DNA of 64,000 bases. Origin: CAYFUR01 sp964346275. Its GTDB lineage: Bacteria; Sumerlaeota; Sumerlaeia; SLMS01. A model generated the notes under the pieces. That model saw only the letters and a program-made list of their open reading frames with translations, searched no databases and had not been told where the DNA came from. Shown piece after piece: positions 17,584 through 26,209 of this stretch (the first letter of the stretch is position 1; every line of letters starts with the position of its first letter). The translations under genes were made by a program, and so were the position numbers. The stretch is taken from NCBI GenBank assembly GCA_964346275.1, contig CAYFUR010000003.1, positions 62,001-126,000 on the forward strand, given 5' to 3'.

Positions 17584-19362
17584 ATGACAGCGGATGCTCC
17601 CATTGACCCAGCAAGAAGCGCTTCCCGTGAAGAATCCAGATCGGGAGGAACTCTGACAAAAGGCTTATTCGTGACAAAGCAAAAATGGGTTCCTCTGGTT
17701 CTCTTTCTCGCGAGCTTCGCTCTGTTCCTCCTTGGGAATCATTCCCACGGAGTCTGGAATCGCGATGAATCGCGCTATGCCGTCGCCACGAGGGAAATGA
17801 TCCAAACAGGGGATTTGATCATCCCCCACTTCAATGGGGAAGTCCGATACGATAAACCGATTTTGATCTACTGGCTCATGGCGGCGCCCATGAAGGTCCT
17901 CGGCGTCAATGAGTTCAGCGTTCGCTTTCCCAGCGCCCTCATGGGGGCTTTCCGAGTCGTCCTGATTTACTTCCTGGCTCTCTCTCTTGGTGCCAGCCGC
18001 CGAGCCTCCGTTCTGGCTGGCGTCATGGCCACACTCAGCTTTTTGCTCCTTTTGATTTCCAAGGCGGCGACAACGGATTCCACGCTTGTTCTGACCGTGG
18101 TTGCGGCCATGTTTCTTTTCTGGCTCCAGGTTCGCCAAGGCTTTACCTGGAAGCGCCATGTCCTGTTCTGGGCGGCGATCGCCTTCTCCGGCCTTGTGAA
18201 AGGGCCTCCGGGCATCCTGGTTGTCGCGCTGGGAACCGTCACGTTCCGGCTGTTGAGCGCCTGGAGGCGCCGCCGTCATCCCGAGTCGCCCGATGAACCG
18301 GCCCCCACGCCTTTTCTGACCTGGCTGGTCCGTTTTGCCGGCGGCCTGGCGGTGCTGCTCCTCATAACGCTTCCCTGGGTGATACCGGCCTGGGTCCGCA
18401 CCGATGGCGGCTTCTTCGCGCATTCCATCGGAAAACACGTTATCGAGCGGGCCCAAACGGAAATGGAGGGCCATGGCGGCTCGTTCTTCTATTATATTCC
18501 CGTCGCACTGGCCGCCATGCTTCCCTTCACGGCCCTCTGGGTTGCGTCGATTTACTGGGCCTGGAAAAAACACCGCCGCGTTGAGGTCCGCTTTCTTTGG
18601 AGCTGGTTCCTCCCCGGCCTGATTCTGTTTTCCGCTGTGAGCACCAAACTCCCCCACTACATCGCCCCCTTGCTTCCCGCGATGATCCTCATGGGCGCCC
18701 TTTGGTGGACTGAACTGGAAGTGGGGAAATTCTCACGCCAGGTGAAACGGTTCGTCCCTTCGGGCTGGTGGTATGCCGGCGCGATTTTCAACCTGGTGGT
18801 TGGGGTGGGCATCCTCGTTGGGATTCCATTGGCCATCATTGGAATTGGAGCCCCCGTCGGCCCGGTTCCGGTGGCCATCATCGCTGGCTTGCTCGGTCCG
18901 GGGCTGATTTTAGGCGCCCATTTCTGGTGGCGCAGACAGCCAAGACGTTCGCTCGCCTGGAGCGCCGGCGGATGGATTCTGGGCCTGAGCCTTGGCTTTG
19001 CCTTCGGCCTCCCCGCCGTCAATGCCTCCCGCCCCTCCCAGAAAGCAGGGGCCTGGCTCCAGGAAAACGCCCCTGAAGACACCCGCCTTCTCATGGCGGA
19101 ATTCGATGAGCCGAGCCTTGTTTTCTATGGCGGCGGGCCGTTCACAACGATCGGCACGGGCGAGCCGGAACGCGCGTTTCGGCTCCTTAACGATTTACAG
19201 ACACCCACGGCACTGGTAACGACTCCAGACCGCTGGCGCAAATACCAGCGAGAGTATACCGGGCCGCCTGTCTCGCCGCGGGTTTCCGAGCGCTATCGCG
19301 TGAAGGGCTTTTACTTCGAACGCGGCGAGCCTCTGACCCTCGTCATTGCAGGAAACTGGTAA
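17584..19362 (+). CDS. ArnT-like GT39 membrane glycosyltransferase (second copy)
   Basis: A 592-residue polytopic protein; start ATG 17584, with a longer in-frame option at 17548. The ArnT hallmark loop is clear: WNRDESRYAVATREM, with the DE pair thought to be catalytic, then PHFNGEVRYDKPILIYWL. Twelve or so helices and a C-terminal soluble domain follow, as in ArnT. It is the better match to canonical ArnT of the two GT39 proteins here. The expected reaction is transfer of a sugar from undecaprenyl phosphate to lipid A or another outer-leaflet acceptor. It is divergent from the PAP2 gene and 41 bases ahead of the LptF/LptG-like gene. Confidence 0.88.
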   Translation: MTADAPIDPARSASREESRSGGTLTKGLFVTKQKWVPLVLFLASFALFLLGNHSHGVWNRDESRYAVATREMIQTGDLIIPHFNGEVRYDKPILIYWLMAAPMKVLGVNEFSVRFPSALMGAFRVVLIYFLALSLGASRRASVLAGVMATLSFLLLLISKAATTDSTLVLTVVAAMFLFWLQVRQGFTWKRHVLFWAAIAFSGLVKGPPGILVVALGTVTFRLLSAWRRRRHPESPDEPAPTPFLTWLVRFAGGLAVLLLITLPWVIPAWVRTDGGFFAHSIGKHVIERAQTEMEGHGGSFFYYIPVALAAMLPFTALWVASIYWAWKKHRRVEVRFLWSWFLPGLILFSAVSTKLPHYIAPLLPAMILMGALWWTELEVGKFSRQVKRFVPSGWWYAGAIFNLVVGVGILVGIPLAIIGIGAPVGPVPVAIIAGLLGPGLILGAHFWWRRQPRRSLAWSAGGWILGLSLGFAFGLPAVNASRPSQKAGAWLQENAPEDTRLLMAEFDEPSLVFYGGGPFTTIGTGEPERAFRLLNDLQTPTALVTTPDRWRKYQREYTGPPVSPRVSERYRVKGFYFERGEPLTLVIAGNW

Positions 19363-19403
19363 CGCCGAACCATCTCCGAAAGAAGGATCTGTCCTCCGCC
19401 CCG

Positions 19404-20525
19404 ATGATTCCCTATCTCGACCGCGACCTGCTCCGATCGTTTCTCCTGACTTTTTTCGTCCTGATGGCTTTTATCCAGGTCGGCTACCTGGTTTCCGTTC
19501 TCCTGGAAAACTCGAGCTATATTTTCGGTGCCGATGAGTCAAAGCTCGGCTGGGTCCTTCTCTATTACGCCGTGACGATTCCACGCCAGGCGTCCTATGC
19601 CATTCCCGTGGTGACATCCGTCTCTCTCCTTTGGGTCTATACACAGAAGAGCCGGCAGAACGAAACCCTGGCATATCTCTCCGGTGGAGTCGGGCCGCCG
19701 CGGCTGGCGCTTCCGCTCATCGTTGCCGCGTTTCTTTTCTCCATCGCCACCTACATGATTATCGAGTACCTCGCCAATCCCGCGGAACGGTATGCTTATC
19801 GCATCGAACGCATCAATATCCAGGACCGCGGACTCGATACCCTGACACGCGAGCAGGACGTTTTTCAAAAAGGACGGGGAAACCGCTTCTATAGCATTCG
19901 AGAGTTCGAACCCACTGACTCCACCATGGATGCTCCGATCATCATCGACATGGGGCCTCGATGGAGCTCCCCCGTCTGGCGGCTTGACGCGGATTCCGCC
20001 GAGCGCACCGAATTAGACGGCAAAGCCGAATGGGTCTTCTATGATGCCGTTTTCCGGCGGTTTACGCCCGAGGGGACAGTCTCCCAGTTTACTCAGAGGC
20101 CACGGCTTTCGGAAAGCGATCTGGGAGTCAAGCTGGAGGAGGAACTGACGCGCTATCTCCGCCAGCGATTCAAACCGGACCAGATGGGTTTCCGCGAATT
20201 GAGGGATTATATCGAGTTGTTTGAGATACAGGGCAAGCCGACCGCCAAGCTGCGGACGCGCCTGCATTTCAATTTCGCCATCCCGCTGAGCAGCTTCATC
20301 CTCTCCATCCTGATGTGCGGCCATATTCTGAGACCGTCCGCCGCCGGCGTGGTTGTCGGCTTCGGCGGCGGACTGGTCATCATTGCGGTCTATTTCGCGA
20401 GCATGATCGCTTTCCGCACCATGGCGGTGTCCGGGGCGGTCGATCCCATTTTCGGTGCCTATACGCCAGCCCTGGTGGGGCTGGTGATCGGGATCATGCT
20501 CCTGAAACGATACCGGCCGGCCTAG
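19404..20525 (+). CDS. LptF/LptG-family lipopolysaccharide export permease
   Basis: A 373-residue inner-membrane protein of the YjgP/YjgQ family starting at ATG 19404. The N-terminal MIPYLDRDLLRSFLLTF is typical. Three N-terminal helices with the coupling segment (RQNETLAYLSGG) are followed by a periplasmic beta-jellyroll-like region (about 130-280) and three C-terminal helices. In Lpt systems two such permeases pair with LptB to lift LPS from the inner membrane. Only one copy lies here; the partner is outside the window or this protein homodimerises. Location behind an ArnT-like gene fits glycolipid modification followed by export. Confidence 0.85.
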   Translation: MIPYLDRDLLRSFLLTFFVLMAFIQVGYLVSVLLENSSYIFGADESKLGWVLLYYAVTIPRQASYAIPVVTSVSLLWVYTQKSRQNETLAYLSGGVGPPRLALPLIVAAFLFSIATYMIIEYLANPAERYAYRIERINIQDRGLDTLTREQDVFQKGRGNRFYSIREFEPTDSTMDAPIIIDMGPRWSSPVWRLDADSAERTELDGKAEWVFYDAVFRRFTPEGTVSQFTQRPRLSESDLGVKLEEELTRYLRQRFKPDQMGFRELRDYIELFEIQGKPTAKLRTRLHFNFAIPLSSFILSILMCGHILRPSAAGVVVGFGGGLVIIAVYFASMIAFRTMAVSGAVDPIFGAYTPALVGLVIGIMLLKRYRPA

Positions 20526-20526
20526 G

Positions 20527-20543
20527 ATCCGTATATCACGGAT
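20527..20543. terminator. Small hairpin between converging genes
   Basis: A 6-bp perfect inverted repeat (ATCCGT at 20527-20532, complement 20538-20543, 5-base loop) spans the 10-base gap and the minus-strand stop codon. No clear T-run follows. It may help separate the converging transcripts. Confidence 0.3.
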
Positions 20544-22101
20544 TGTAGAGCAGGCTGCCTTCGATAACTCGATCAAGGCGGTCTGAGTAGCGAATTTCGA
20601 CGAAGTAAGGCCCACGGCCGTCCTCGCGTCCCGACAAATCCGCTTCCCAGATGTGATGGCTTTCCGCGGGATTCACCCAGCTTTTGCCGGAGTCCATCGG
20701 GCCGCTATACAGCGCCTGGGCCATGGGGTCTTCCTGGGGCGCGAAGTCCATTTCACTCCATTCACTTCCGTTGATGCGATACATCACCTCGGCGCCAGGC
20801 ATCCCATCGAAAATGTTGGCCAGCAGCTTCTCGCTGTCGCCAAACTGCTGCTCCGGCGGGTAGATTCGCATCTGAAAATCCTTGTCCATGCCCGCCGCTT
20901 TATATTCGAAGGTATAGTCCGTTCCATTGATCGCCAGAATCGTATAGCCGTTGGGCGACCCATCACGCTGGTCGGCCAGAGGAATGCCGCGGGCATCCTT
21001 CGGCCCGCTCCACCAGGACCCGGAGACCGTGACCGTGTTGTGGCTGTGGAACTCGCCGTCCCCTTCCCAGCCTTCCTCTTCCGTGAAGAAATGATGGTTG
21101 TTGTAGTGCGTATGGCCGCTGACGGCGACGATCCATTTGCGATCCTTCAAGACGTCAAAGAGTGCCTGGATGTTGCCTGTCAGCTTGTTGCGGCGGGTGG
21201 CGGACCAGAGCGGCGCGTGGGTGCCGATGACGATCAGCCGATCCTCGGGCACGTACTCCAGGTTCCTCTCGAGCCAATCGATCTGCCAGGGTTCGAACGT
21301 CTCATCGTACGTCCCCGTCCGTTCTTTACCCCCGAGCCAGCGAATATTGTCGAACACGACAAAGTGAGCCTTGCCGTAATTGAATGTATAGTTCGCGGGG
21401 CCAAAGTACCGATTGAACGTCTCGTCGGAATGCTCGTCATCCGGGGCATCAAAGTTTAAGTCATGGTTTCCCAAAACGTGGTAAAAGGGCACGCCCACCT
21501 TGCCCACGGAGCGGATATAGCGGTCGAAGAGATTCAGATGATCAAACATAATGTCGCCGAGCACGATTGCGAAGTCGGGATTCATCAGCGGCAATTCCGA
21601 GAGAACGTCGTCGCGTATATAATCCACTTCCTGGCTGGATTCCGGCTGGGTGTCGGCGAGCAAAGCGACTCGGAAGGCTTCCGGCTCCTCGACGGGATAA
21701 AGAGGGAATTCGATCTGATCCGGAAGATCACCGGTCGCGGCCACGCCGTCATAATAACTTTCCGGCGACCCCTGGGGCTTGTGGATGTAATAGAAGCGGG
21801 GCAGATTGTTCTCATCCACCGGCACAGCGTAGCCCTTCGGCTTGACCACGAAGATGATGGAATCATCGTCGACGGGAATTTCAAAACGCCCATCGGGACC
21901 TGTTGTGGAGAAGTCCTCTTCGTCCGCGACAACCACTCCTTCCATGGGCTGGTCGATCCCTTCGTCGAACTGGCCATTTTCGTTCAAATCTTCAAAAACA
22001 ATTCCTGTGGCCTGCTCACTGGTCTGGGCGAGCACCGGTGCCGTGCCCAGCGAGAATGCCAAAAGCGTATAGACAGCATAGCGTCTTCTCATGGTCTTCA
22101 T
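20536..22101 (-). CDS. Secreted metallophosphoesterase with SdrD-like N-terminal domain
   Basis: A 521-residue exported protein. ATG 22101 follows GGAGAAAGG; the extra upstream residues of the open frame lack a signal and are rejected. A signal peptide (about 1-25, ending VLAQ) is followed by a Cna-B/SdrD-like domain with a Ca-binding type loop (DLNENGQFDEG, 38-48), then a calcineurin-like domain. Its metal motifs are DTQ (150-152), GD (182-183), GNHD (211-214), GTH (293-295) and GHTH (329-332). The third position of the first motif is Gln where many families have His. A beta-rich C-terminal domain ends the protein. The three-part layout matches MetallophosN-Metallophos-MetallophosC proteins. 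The substrate is unknown. Confidence 0.85.
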   Translation of the reverse strand: MKTMRRRYAVYTLLAFSLGTAPVLAQTSEQATGIVFEDLNENGQFDEGIDQPMEGVVVADEEDFSTTGPDGRFEIPVDDDSIIFVVKPKGYAVPVDENNLPRFYYIHKPQGSPESYYDGVAATGDLPDQIEFPLYPVEEPEAFRVALLADTQPESSQEVDYIRDDVLSELPLMNPDFAIVLGDIMFDHLNLFDRYIRSVGKVGVPFYHVLGNHDLNFDAPDDEHSDETFNRYFGPANYTFNYGKAHFVVFDNIRWLGGKERTGTYDETFEPWQIDWLERNLEYVPEDRLIVIGTHAPLWSATRRNKLTGNIQALFDVLKDRKWIVAVSGHTHYNNHHFFTEEEGWEGDGEFHSHNTVTVSGSWWSGPKDARGIPLADQRDGSPNGYTILAINGTDYTFEYKAAGMDKDFQMRIYPPEQQFGDSEKLLANIFDGMPGAEVMYRINGSEWSEMDFAPQEDPMAQALYSGPMDSGKSWVNPAESHHIWEADLSGREDGRGPYFVEIRYSDRLDRVIEGSLLYNP

Positions 22102-22206
22102 TCCTTTCTCCGTTTTCTGGATTGGCAGGATAAGCGTTCCCGGGGCCATTTCAATAAGGATATCGGCGTGCCACCAAATCGCCATGAGCGGGTTTCGACA
22201 AAGAGG

Positions 22207-22224
22207 AGGTTCGCCGGCCAACCT
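22207..22224. promoter_or_regulatory. Near-perfect 18-bp dyad upstream of the phosphoesterase gene
   Basis: AGGTTCGCC and its near complement meet head to head with one mismatch per arm (22207-22224). It lies about 105 bases upstream of the phosphoesterase start, within the 203-base gap behind the cation transporter gene. An operator is possible; no regulator is known. Confidence 0.25.
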
Positions 22225-22304
22225 GGTCCGCCCAGGAGGCGGGAATCTGCCTTGCGGGACAAGATGGGGGCTCGGATCTTACGAACGAAAGGATAGCATA
22301 GGGC

Positions 22305-23237
22305 TCACGAGCGCCAAAGCTCTGGCTGGCCGTCTTTCTCGGTTTCGTGGTGGATCGCCACGAGACTGATTTGAGGAAAGCATTGCTTGAGATTCCGGCG
22401 CACCATCTCCTCGATGTCCGTGACACCCGCTGCCGGCAAGGCGTCGGAAACCACGATATGCAGATCCAGATGCACGTCGTTCTCCATCCCGTGGCTGCGG
22501 ATGGCATGGGCGTCCAAAACGCCTTCAACATTTTCGGCGACGTGGCGCACCTCGCCCGGATCCAGCCGCTGGCGATCGGTCATTGTCGCCAGGTTGTCGC
22601 GCAGGATCAAGAAAGCAGCCAGGAAAAGCATGACACCAACGAAGGATGCCAGCAACGGGTCCAGCCACCAGGCAAAGGGGCTGAGCGCCAGGGAGGCAAA
22701 GCTGAGCCCGGTGATGGCCGAATCCGAGAGCGTGTGCTTTGAATCCGCCCGGAGCAATGGACTCCCCAGCCGCTTGCCCTCTCGGCCTTCGTAGGCCGCC
22801 ACAAAAAGGTTCACCGCAAGCCCGGCGCCGACCAGTGCATAGAAGTACCAGGCGCTCGGTTCATGGCGGTTTTCGCCCAATGTTCCGGCAAAATGGCGAT
22901 AGACGACAGAAAAGGCGTTTCGAAACATTTCGTAGCACAGCAGCATGACCAGTGCGCCGATGAGCATGGCGGCGACGTGTTCGAACTTCGCATGGCCATA
23001 GGGATGCTTCTCGTCCGCCGGTTTATTGGCCAGGCGCATCGTCACGATGCCGATCACGTTGTTGGCGCCATCCAGAATGCTGTGGAATCCATCCGCGACA
23101 ACGGTCAGGTTTCCAGCCAGCAAACCCACGACGATCTTGATCGCGGCCACCATCCAATTGAAAAAAAGCGTGTGGAGCAGAACCCGCGAAACCGATCGAT
23201 TCCGCTCCGCATAATCCGCCTGTCCGGAAGAGGTCAT
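22305..23237 (-). CDS. Cation diffusion facilitator (CDF) family metal transporter
   Basis: A 310-residue inner-membrane antiporter. ATG 23237 is preferred; a TTG at 23264 is also in frame. Six helices are predicted. The first metal-site half is H52-x3-D56 (DGFHSILDG) and the second is H168-x3-D172 (DSKHTLSDS), with the conserved HPYGHAKFE loop (78-86) between helices 2 and 3. The His/Asp tetrahedral site is typical of zinc-type CDFs that export Zn or other divalent cations in exchange for protons. The C-terminal cytosolic domain (about 215-310) has the usual His-rich strand (NDVHLDLHIVV). Confidence 0.88.
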   Translation of the reverse strand: MTSSGQADYAERNRSVSRVLLHTLFFNWMVAAIKIVVGLLAGNLTVVADGFHSILDGANNVIGIVTMRLANKPADEKHPYGHAKFEHVAAMLIGALVMLLCYEMFRNAFSVVYRHFAGTLGENRHEPSAWYFYALVGAGLAVNLFVAAYEGREGKRLGSPLLRADSKHTLSDSAITGLSFASLALSPFAWWLDPLLASFVGVMLFLAAFLILRDNLATMTDRQRLDPGEVRHVAENVEGVLDAHAIRSHGMENDVHLDLHIVVSDALPAAGVTDIEEMVRRNLKQCFPQISLVAIHHETEKDGQPELWRS

Positions 23238-23417
23238 GACTAACTGTTTTACCCTTTGATACAAGCCTGGGCTTCCGGCTTGAGACCTTTGAAGTGAAGA
23301 GTCTTTTCCTCTTGGAAGGAATCGTCAAGATTTCTCGGCCAAATAGCGGAAAAACTTCCATAGGCGGGCTTTTTGCTCCCTTCGCCAAAGCGCCAAAACC
23401 TTGAACCGGAGTGTCCC

Positions 23418-24515
23418 GTGAAACGACTCGCTGTCTTGCTCCTCTTCCTTTTTTCGCTCCTCACGGCGGGACACGCCCAAGAATATCGGCTGGCCCTTCC
23501 CGGATACGACTATACGTTCCCGAGGGACCACGGAGCCCACCCCCAGTTCCAGAACGAATGGTGGTACTTTACCGGTAACCTGGTGGCGGAGAACGGACGG
23601 CAATTCGGATTCAAATACACGATCTTCCGATCGGCCATCGCGCCTCCGAACACACGCTCCCTGAAGAAGTCCCCCCTTGCGGATTCGCAACTCCTCCTGG
23701 GCCATTTCGCGATCAGTGATCTCGACAAGAAAGATCATGAGAGCTGGGAACGCCTGGGGCGTCCCGGTTTTGGCCAGGCGGAATTCAGCACGGAAACCCT
23801 GGCCCTCCGCGTGGACCGCTGGCGCATTGAGCGCGCCGAGGGAGACTCTATCCACGTCCGGACGGAAACCGGCGACTCGGGCATCGACCTGATGCTCGAT
23901 CCGCTGAAGCCCTTCGTGATTCATGGCGAGGAGGGCATCCATCGAAAAGGAGCCGGCCGTGGTCAGGCCTCCCACTACATCACCTACCCGAGGCTCCAAG
24001 CCGAAGGCACCCTGGCCTGGCGGGGTGAAACATTCCAGGTGGAGGGCCTTGCATGGATGGACCATGAATTCGGATCGAACCAGCTCGGCGAGGAGGAGGT
24101 CGGCTGGGACTGGTTCGCCATCCAGTTGGATTCAAATGAAGAGCTGATGCTTTATGGCATTCGGCGCCGCGATGGCAGTTTTTCCCCCATTGCCACCGGT
24201 TCGTATATAAACGCAGAAGGAGAACTGGTGCCGATTCCGAAAAGCGAATACACCATCGAGGAGCTTGACCAGTGGAAATCGCCAAAGTCCGGCGCCGTCT
24301 ATCCGATGGGATGGCGCATCAGCCTCCCCCGTTATGACGCGAATCTTCGCATCGCCCCCGCTTTCAAAAACCAGGAAATGGATACGACCCGCTATACAGG
24401 TGCGTATTACTGGGAAGGAGCGATTCGAATTTCGGGAAAATGGAAGGGAGCGGAAACGCGCGGGAAAGGATACGCGGAATTGGTTGGCTACGCGGGCGAC
24501 TTCGGCCTGCTCTAA
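23418..24515 (+). CDS. Secreted CrtC/AttH-like lipocalin-fold protein
   Basis: A 365-residue exported protein starting at GTG 23418 with GGAG at 23408-23411. A signal peptide (about residues 1-20, LLLFLFSLLTAGHAQ) is followed by two beta-rich repeats. Signature segments are the early FQNEWWYFTGNL and the central MDHEFGSNQLGEEEVGWDWF. These place it in the CrtC/AttH group, which includes hydroxyneurosporene synthase and many uncharacterised proteins often found beside lipoprotein-type ABC transporters. No carotenoid genes are nearby, so a carotenoid hydratase role is doubtful. Binding or conversion of a hydrophobic substrate in the periplasm is the cautious view. Confidence 0.8.
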   Translation: MKRLAVLLLFLFSLLTAGHAQEYRLALPGYDYTFPRDHGAHPQFQNEWWYFTGNLVAENGRQFGFKYTIFRSAIAPPNTRSLKKSPLADSQLLLGHFAISDLDKKDHESWERLGRPGFGQAEFSTETLALRVDRWRIERAEGDSIHVRTETGDSGIDLMLDPLKPFVIHGEEGIHRKGAGRGQASHYITYPRLQAEGTLAWRGETFQVEGLAWMDHEFGSNQLGEEEVGWDWFAIQLDSNEELMLYGIRRRDGSFSPIATGSYINAEGELVPIPKSEYTIEELDQWKSPKSGAVYPMGWRISLPRYDANLRIAPAFKNQEMDTTRYTGAYYWEGAIRISGKWKGAETRGKGYAELVGYAGDFGLL

Positions 24516-25207
24516 GCGCGTTCCGCCTTTGCCCCGCTTCCACTTGTGTAGGCGAGCACAAGCAGCGCCAGGGCGCTGATAATCGCCACGAGGACAAAGG
24601 CCTCCCGGTCGCGCCCGGCATTCATCAGCTCGTAAATCGCGATCGCCGCCGTCTGCGTTTCGCCCGGAATATTTCCCGCCACCATCAGGGTCGCGCCGAA
24701 ATCGCCCACCGCCCGGGCGAAGGCGATGGTTCCCGCCGCCATGAGCGAGGGCCGGATAAGAGGCAGGTAAATCTCGAGAAACAGGCGCACGCCCCCCGCG
24801 CCGTCTATACGGGCGGCCTCGATGATTTCCTCCTCCGTTCCGGAGAAAACCGCCGCCAGCTGGCGCGTCACGATGGGGATCGTCGCAACTGATGCCGCCA
24901 GGATTGCCGCATTCGTCGTAAAGACAAGAGGCGAGCCGAAGAGCGTCTCCCAGGCCTCGCCGATCGGGCTTCGCCGCCCCGCCAGGACGAGAAGGTAATA
25001 ACCTACCACGGTGGGAGGCAAAACCAGCGGCAGCAGAACCGCCGCCATGACCCACCGCTTTCCGCGAAATGCCCGCGTTCCCAGAAAATAGCCGAATAAC
25101 GAACCCAGAACCAACGCGGCCAGCGTTGCCGCGAATGCCACACGAAGCGTGAGAAAAACCGGCCGCCAGTCTACATCGGAAAGTGTTTCAAACAAGGCGT
25201 TGATCAT
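24512..25207 (-). CDS. modB: Molybdate ABC transporter permease ModB
   Basis: A 231-residue permease with five or six helices. The EAA loop is clear (EAARIDGAGGVRLFLEIYLPLIRP), which is the contact surface for the ATPase subunit. Strong segments such as LLPLVLPPTVVGYYLL and FARAVGDFGATLMVAGNIPG are typical of ModB. The start at 25207 overlaps the modA stop (ATGA), so the two are coupled. The usual modC does not follow: the gene ends tail to tail with the CrtC-like gene, with a 4-base overlap. Confidence 0.9.
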   Translation of the reverse strand: MINALFETLSDVDWRPVFLTLRVAFAATLAALVLGSLFGYFLGTRAFRGKRWVMAAVLLPLVLPPTVVGYYLLVLAGRRSPIGEAWETLFGSPLVFTTNAAILAASVATIPIVTRQLAAVFSGTEEEIIEAARIDGAGGVRLFLEIYLPLIRPSLMAAGTIAFARAVGDFGATLMVAGNIPGETQTAAIAIYELMNAGRDREAFVLVAIISALALLVLAYTSGSGAKAERA

Positions 25208-25989
25208 TCTCCCCCACCCTCATTGGGGAGCGAGTAGCCATGTCGCTGGAGAATTGTCTCGGCGGTTTCCGTCGAGAGGAAATCCAGAAACTCGCGCGCT
25301 TGCTCTTTCATCTCCGATCGCACGATCATACCAGCATCCTGGCGGATGAGTTGGTGAAGGCTTCGGGGAATCTGCTCATAGGGCCACTCGCCAGATACCG
25401 CCAGTGAGAGGGGAACCAGGCCCGCCTCGGCATTCCCGCTGGTCACGAAACGAAAAGCCTGGCCGACATTCTCACCGAGGACTAAACGAGGCTCCACATG
25501 CTCCCAGACCCCGCTGTTCTGGAGGGCTTCGCGTGCCGCGCGCCCATAGGGAGCATGGGCCGGATTCGCGATCGAGACTTTCCGCACCCTCTCGTCGGCC
25601 AGGTCCCCGATCGAATCAATGGGAGGGCTGATTCCCCGCGCCGCCACCAGCACGAGCTGGCCCAACGCAAATGTCGTGGTGCTGCCGGGGCTCACAATCC
25701 CCTCTTCGGCAAGAGCCTGGATGTATTCATCGTCCGCGCTCAGGAAAAGATCAAAGCCCGCTCCCTGGCGAATTTGCCGGTAAAGAATCCCCGATGCTCC
25801 GCTGCTCAGGGTCGTCTGGACGCCGGATCTCTTCTCGAATTCCCGAGTGATCTCTTCCAAAGCCGGGAGGGCATTCGACGCGACGGCAATCACAAGGGGA
25901 GGATCTTCGTCCGCTCCCCCGCCGCAGGCGGCGAGAAGCACAAGAACAATGAAGATCGTAAGAAGTTTGAACGGAAATACGGACGGCAC
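25204..25989 (-). CDS. modA: Molybdate-binding lipoprotein ModA
   Basis: A 261-residue solute-binding protein. GTG 25989 has GGAGAG just upstream; a TTG at 26001 is an alternative. A lipoprotein signal (LVLLAAC) places the mature Cys at the outer face of the inner membrane. Ligand-loop segments match the ModA family: VAVASNALPALEEI, then LSSGASGILYRQI with the oxyanion-binding Ser residues, and NPAHAPYGRAAREAL. The role is capture of molybdate or tungstate for ModB. Which anion it prefers cannot be read. No molybdenum riboswitch was seen upstream. Confidence 0.9.
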   Translation of the reverse strand: MPSVFPFKLLTIFIVLVLLAACGGGADEDPPLVIAVASNALPALEEITREFEKRSGVQTTLSSGASGILYRQIRQGAGFDLFLSADDEYIQALAEEGIVSPGSTTTFALGQLVLVAARGISPPIDSIGDLADERVRKVSIANPAHAPYGRAAREALQNSGVWEHVEPRLVLGENVGQAFRFVTSGNAEAGLVPLSLAVSGEWPYEQIPRSLHQLIRQDAGMIVRSEMKEQAREFLDFLSTETAETILQRHGYSLPNEGGGE

Positions 25990-26209
25990 GGCTCTCTCCA
26001 AACTCAGGAAAACTCAACATTCGAGCTTTCCTTTCTCTGAATCGAGCAGAATTCCACGCCCCCAGTGAAAATAGGTAAAGTCTATGCTTCTCTTAAGACC
26101 TGATGGCTGCGAGACAGCATGTTAAACAGCCGAAAGAGAGGCTTTCTCGGCAGTTTTGCCTTCATCCCCATCGCCGCGCCCGAAAGCCGTGAGGAGAATT
26201 CAGTCTCAG

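Noticed and set aside
23418..24515. Carotenoid 1,2-hydratase (CrtC) function for the secreted protein
   Set aside because: No carotenoid genes lie nearby and the family mostly contains proteins of unknown role, so only the fold-level call is kept.
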